DNA of 64,000 bases, taken from assembly GCA_040954595.2 (NCBI GenBank), contig CM082584.2:7502001-7566000 (forward strand). Reading direction: 5' to 3'. Both the position numbers and the translations under genes were made by a program. Positions 63,136 to 64,000 of this stretch are shown here, piece after piece. This DNA is from Balanoglossus misakiensis (Eukaryota > Hemichordata). Numbering within the stretch: the stretch's first letter is position 1; the number at the start of each line of letters is the position of its first letter. Under the pieces are notes generated by a model. That model ran no database searches. It saw only the letters and a list, made by a program, of their open reading frames with translations, and was not told the DNA's origin.

Positions 63136-63180
63136 TAAGCCTTTCACCCATAGAAAACAATGCATTTGCATTCAACAACC
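63136..63180 (+). repeat. TTAACCCTTTCA-family fragment
   Basis: TTAAGCCTTTCACC is followed directly by CATAGAAAACAATG, the reverse of a block seen in the other copies. A rearranged or diverged remnant. Confidence 0.45.
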
Positions 63181-64000
63181 TCGCTGATGAGGCAAAAAAT
63201 ACCTGTATTTACATGTAAAGGTGTAGGGCTAACACAAAAAAAACTCTATAAATTTCTAAATTTACAGAAAGCTTTACAAAATTGTGTCTATTGAGGACAC
63301 ACTGTGTATTCCCCATTGAATGTCACCTTGCACTTGCTTTCAATGGTGTAAAATTATAAGCGAGGTGGTTCTTTGGTAACAAGGACTTCACGGCCATATC
63401 TGTCTGGACAGATATGTACTGTTGTCAGTAGAAGAAGGGCAATGACCCATGCCTGTATACATGTATGTGTACTGTATGACTGTACAGTTTGTGTGAATAG
63501 GGGAACCTTCTATCATGTACAGTACAGTACAGTGTATCCATATCCCGCTGTGTGGACAATGACAACTTGTCGCTGGTAGACATGAAGTGTCCCCCAATAG
63601 GCTGCTTCTGTATCAGATTTCCTGTGGTGTGAAGAGTGTTCGTCTCAGTGAGTGTTGTGGGGTCTGTGTCAGTTTGAAGTATCAAGTATTGGTGAGTGTG
63701 TTATTCTGATCGATAACGTGTTTTCAGTCCGCTGGACTTGGATTGACCTAGCGATCAAATTTCTAAAAACCACTTCCAAGTAGACCAATTGACATGAATC
63801 TAAAATGTTACAAGGGTGTGTTATCCGTTTCAAGTTTTTCTTCTTCTCGAGTGTCATTTATGTATTACACGTTATTAGGGTGCATACTTAGCCGTCAATC
63901 ACCAGGCCAAGAAGGGTTGTTGAATGACGCATCTTCTCTGCGTTTGAAAAGAAACGCGCGAGTTTCATTAGTCAACAAACTGGTGTACAAGTCCTGTCCA

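Larger units (their letters stand above)
48439..64000. other. Long stretch without a recognised complete gene
   Basis: Unique AT-rich DNA with CpG-richer patches (49540-49830, 51680-51850, 52880-53300). It contains X-box-like palindromes (52018, 52646, 53882, 53917, 59959, 60201, 62151), G- or C-runs (53128-53153, 57545-57566, 59877-59892), a direct repeat pair (57881-58046), a diverged dispersed repeat copy (63136-63180) and candidate exons at 52929-53083 and 62694-62814. Consistent with a long intron or regulatory domain. Confidence 0.4.

Overview
This is eukaryotic nuclear DNA from an intron-rich animal. The evidence is GT-AG introns, microsatellites, short palindromic DNA transposons, a nuclear tRNA gene with internal Pol III boxes, and one gene about every 10 kb. 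The many TACATGTA words, moderate GC and animal-type genes fit a marine invertebrate deuterostome or lophotrochozoan (lancelet, hemichordate, echinoderm, mollusc or brachiopod). I cannot resolve the phylum from sequence alone.

Layout. (1) 172-4291, plus: a complete 11-exon mitochondrial prolyl-tRNA synthetase gene (PARS2), with every exon phase consistent. (2) 4.3-10.0 kb: unique noncoding DNA. (3) 10094-10768, minus: a Tctex1-domain dynein light chain of the DYNLT4/DYNLT5 type with its coding part in one exon. (4) 10.8-21.6 kb: noncoding, with microsatellites and a TATA-box promoter candidate at 16.4 kb. (5) 21609-24292, plus: a five-exon PP2C-like (PPM-fold) protein. A tRNA-Ala(CGC) gene lies antisense in its first intron. 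(6) 25230-26031: an 802-bp non-autonomous DNA transposon with perfect 43-bp inverted ends and a TAA target duplication. (7) 28928-29224, plus: the first coding exon of a SAM-domain protein behind a ZNF143/YY1-type promoter. (8) 29.2-64 kb: no recognisable complete gene. It holds small transposon remnants, simple repeats, CpG-rich islands and several candidate exons: first exons ending in phase 0, a type II membrane micro-gene, and a cysteine-rich terminal exon on the minus strand. It may be a very long intron or regulatory domain with alternative promoters.

The genes do not form an operon or pathway. The broadest unexplained signal is a scattered population of about twenty X-box-like half-palindromes (GTTNCCATGGNAAC type, the RFX site) across the window. 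These include two or three upstream of the dynein light chain, a class of gene often under ciliary RFX control. A second is an interspersed family of about 80-100 bp ending in TTAACCCTTTCA inverted repeats. All gene models are read by eye from translation and splice signals; none was tested by alignment or RNA data.
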